Below, in pieces: positions 5,944-6,636 of a DNA stretch of 6,636 nt. This stretch comes from JAGNLA01 sp964472265 (lineage in GTDB: Bacteria; Caldisericota; Caldisericia; JAAYUI01), in assembly GCA_964472265.1 (NCBI GenBank), contig CAYYJO010000084.1:1-6636 (forward strand), in the 5' to 3' direction. Positions within the stretch are counted from its first letter, which is position 1. Each line of letters begins with the position of its first letter. The position numbers were made by a program, and so were the translations under genes. The notes below the pieces were generated by a model. It saw nothing but the letters and a program-made list of their open reading frames with translations, searched no databases and was not told the origin of the DNA.

Positions 5944-6030
5944 TATAACGGCTCCGCCGATAATTAGTACGGCTGAAGCCGAAAAATCATTTTGGATTAC
6001 ACTGATCCCCTTGTATTGTTCAATAATGAT

Positions 6031-6051
6031 TTCTCGAAGTGAATTTGAGAA
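6031..6051. repeat. Hairpin module copy 0
   Basis: TTCTCGAA (6031-6038) pairs with TTTGAGAA (6044-6051) through 8 bp including one G-T pair, with loop GTGAA. The 40-bp segment 6031-6070 matches 6428-6467 at 35 positions. One of the five differences turns the G-T pair here into a G-C pair there, so pairing is kept. Confidence 0.75.
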
Positions 6052-6069
6052 TTCTTCGAATCTGAGTGA

Positions 6070-6109
6070 TTATCAAGCCTCGACTTCGTCGAGGAAATCC
6101 CTTTGATAA
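6070..6109. repeat. Two-part stem-loop with a cctcgac/gtcgagg core
   Basis: An outer 7-bp stem (TTATCAA 6070-6076 with TTGATAA 6103-6109) encloses a perfect inner 7-bp hairpin (CCTCGAC 6078-6084 with GTCGAGG 6088-6094, loop TTC). It sits between hairpin modules 0 and 1. There is no U-tract on either strand, so it is not a terminator. Confidence 0.65.
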
Positions 6110-6110
6110 A

Positions 6111-6149
6111 GCTTGATATTGAATTTCTTGGAATGAATCCAAGAAATTC
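6111..6149. repeat. Hairpin module copy 1
   Basis: GCTTGATATTGAATT (6111-6125) is shared exactly with 6415-6429. It runs into a perfect 12-bp stem, GAATTTCTTGGA (6121-6132) with TCCAAGAAATTC (6138-6149), loop ATGAA. The block continues to a tail AGATAAGAATA (6176-6186) that is nearly repeated after copy 2 (6481-6490). Confidence 0.8.
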
Positions 6150-6201
6150 TTCTAGTTGAGTGGTAGTCACAAAAGAGATAAGAATATACAATGTTTTTTT
6201 A

Positions 6202-6228
6202 CCCCCCCTATGAAGGGGGGTAGGGGGG
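6202..6228. repeat. C-tract/G-tract inverted repeat
   Basis: Seven C (6202-6208), TATGAA, six G (6215-6220), TA and six more G (6223-6228). The C-run can pair with either G-run: a compact hairpin with loop TATGAA, or CCCCCCTA (6203-6210) with TAGGGGGG (6221-6228). Similar CCCCCCTTTATGAAGGGGGG-like elements are widespread intergenic repeats in bacteria. Seven T precede it on the plus strand, the wrong side for a terminator. Confidence 0.75.
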
Positions 6229-6258
6229 ATTATAAACCTCGATTTAATTAAGAAAAAC

Positions 6259-6373
6259 ACTCCCTCACCCTTAATCCCTCTCCCAGACTGCGTCCGGGCG
6301 AGGAAAAATTGGCAAAATCCTTCGCCCGAAACGAAGTTTGGGGAGAAGGTGGCTGAAAGCCGGATGAGGGAGT
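6259..6373. repeat. MITE-like imperfect inverted repeat
   Basis: The ends are 9-bp inverted repeats, ACTCCCTCA (6259-6267) and TGAGGGAGT (6365-6373). Inner arms are also partly complementary (CCCTCTCCC near 6276-6284 against GGGGAGAAGG at 6340-6349). The composition resembles the common bacterial intergenic family beginning CCCTCACCC and ending GGATGAGGG. It encodes no protein, and no target-site duplication is evident. Confidence 0.6.
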
Positions 6374-6411
6374 TTATGCGGCTCCGCCGGTAAAGAACTG
6401 AACCCATTAAA
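6328..6411. repeat. 84-bp direct repeat, copy 1
   Basis: Identical base for base to 6553-6636, offset 225 bp. It covers the right arm of the MITE-like element, the CGGCTCCGCCG hairpin and a unique tail ending AACCCATTAAA. It then continues into hairpin module copy 2. Confidence 0.95.
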
Positions 6412-6414
6412 CAT

Positions 6415-6451
6415 GCTTGATATTGAATTCTCGAAGTAAATTCGAGAATTC
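6415..6451. repeat. Hairpin module copy 2
   Basis: Begins with the shared GCTTGATATTGAATT (6415-6429) and forms a perfect 11-bp stem, GAATTCTCGAA (6425-6435) with TTCGAGAATTC (6441-6451), loop GTAAA. Its stem differs in sequence from copy 1 but stays fully paired. The downstream tail and a CAAAATCCTTCGCCC block (6493-6507, also at 6313-6327) tie it to the other repeats. Confidence 0.8.
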
Positions 6452-6552
6452 TTTGAATCTGAATGCTTTCAAAAAGAAAAAGATAAGAATTACAAAATCC
6501 TTCGCCCAGCAATTCTGAGGTGGCACAAAGTCCATTCCTCTATCCTTCTCCT

Positions 6553-6636
6553 GAAACGAAGTTTGGGGAGAAGGTGGCTGAAAGCCGGATGAGGGAGTTT
6601 ATGCGGCTCCGCCGGTAAAGAACTGAACCCATTAAA
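6553..6636. repeat. 84-bp direct repeat, copy 2, reaching the window edge
   Basis: A perfect copy of 6328-6411 that ends exactly at the last base of the window. Upstream, CCTTCTCC (6544-6551) pairs with GGAGAAGG (6567-6574), so this copy too sits in an inverted repeat, but with a left arm different from copy 1. Whether the array continues cannot be seen. Confidence 0.95.

Larger units (their letters stand above)
5944..6636. repeat. Gene-free tract of nested direct and inverted repeats
   Basis: These 693 bp hold no credible gene. They start with two short GC hairpins just after the tRNA (5949-5959 CGGCTCCGCCG; 5970-5981 CGGCTGAAGCCG) and continue with a series of hairpin modules, a C/G-tract inverted repeat, a MITE-like inverted repeat and a perfect 84-bp direct duplication that reaches the window edge. 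The 11-bp CGGCTCCGCCG hairpin recurs at 6379-6389 and 6604-6614, linking the part next to the tRNA with the distal repeats. A 171-codon open frame on the minus strand crosses the tract, but its translation is low-complexity and follows the repeats. Confidence 0.85.

Noticed and set aside
5949..5981. Intrinsic terminator for the tRNA gene
   Set aside because: The hairpins are followed by A-runs rather than T on the plus strand, so they do not fit a Rho-independent terminator.
5997..6512. 171-codon open frame on the minus strand in the repeat tract
   Set aside because: Its translation follows the hairpins and C/G-tract (IPPTPLHRGG is the usual translation of such repeats). There is no Shine-Dalgarno and no domain-like pattern, so it is open by chance.
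6031..6636. CRISPR array
   Set aside because: Repeat units differ in length and sequence, spacing is irregular, and there are no uniform spacers or cas genes.

Overview
This 6.6-kb window is bacterial. It holds four protein genes, all on the minus strand, one plus-strand tRNA gene, and a 0.7-kb gene-free tract of nested repeats at the right end. The organism is not identified. RarA, the Shine-Dalgarno sites, the -10 boxes and a tRNA without encoded CCA show it is a bacterium of moderate GC. The secreted beta-propeller protein with paired copper-amine-oxidase-N (stalk) domains and the degenerate repeats fit an uncultured or environmental lineage such as a Clostridia-like or candidate-phylum bacterium, but that is only a guess.

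Layout: 25-53, an intrinsic terminator overlapping the end of rarA; 37-1287 (-), rarA, an AAA+ ATPase acting at stalled replication forks; 1328-2488 (-), a nitronate monooxygenase / FabK-like FMN oxidoreductase with a C-terminal four-cysteine motif; 2489-2672, a leader with possible RNA structure, including two mutually exclusive hairpins around the Shine-Dalgarno; 2673-3182 (-), a 169-residue protein of unknown function; 3183-3370, an AT-rich spacer with two tandem hairpins; 3371-5740 (-), a 789-residue exported modular protein (PQQ-type propeller, BIG2, two Ig-like modules, two stalk domains); 5741-5870, divergent promoters; 5871-5943 (+), tRNA-Thr(CGU); 5944-6636, repeats only.

The genes do not form an obvious pathway. 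The oxidoreductase and rarA lie 40 bp apart and may be cotranscribed, but rarA also has an extended -10 promoter of its own. Both rarA and the propeller gene have a -10 hexamer ending exactly 6 nt before the ATG and no Shine-Dalgarno, which is the geometry of leaderless transcripts. The other two genes have good Shine-Dalgarno sites.

No clearly new multi-gene system is visible. The points most worth a second look are the repeat tract (hairpin modules whose stems changed sequence but stayed paired, and a perfect 84-bp direct repeat reaching the window edge), the leader of the oxidoreductase gene, the shared leaderless geometry, and a C at position 55 of the tRNA T-loop.
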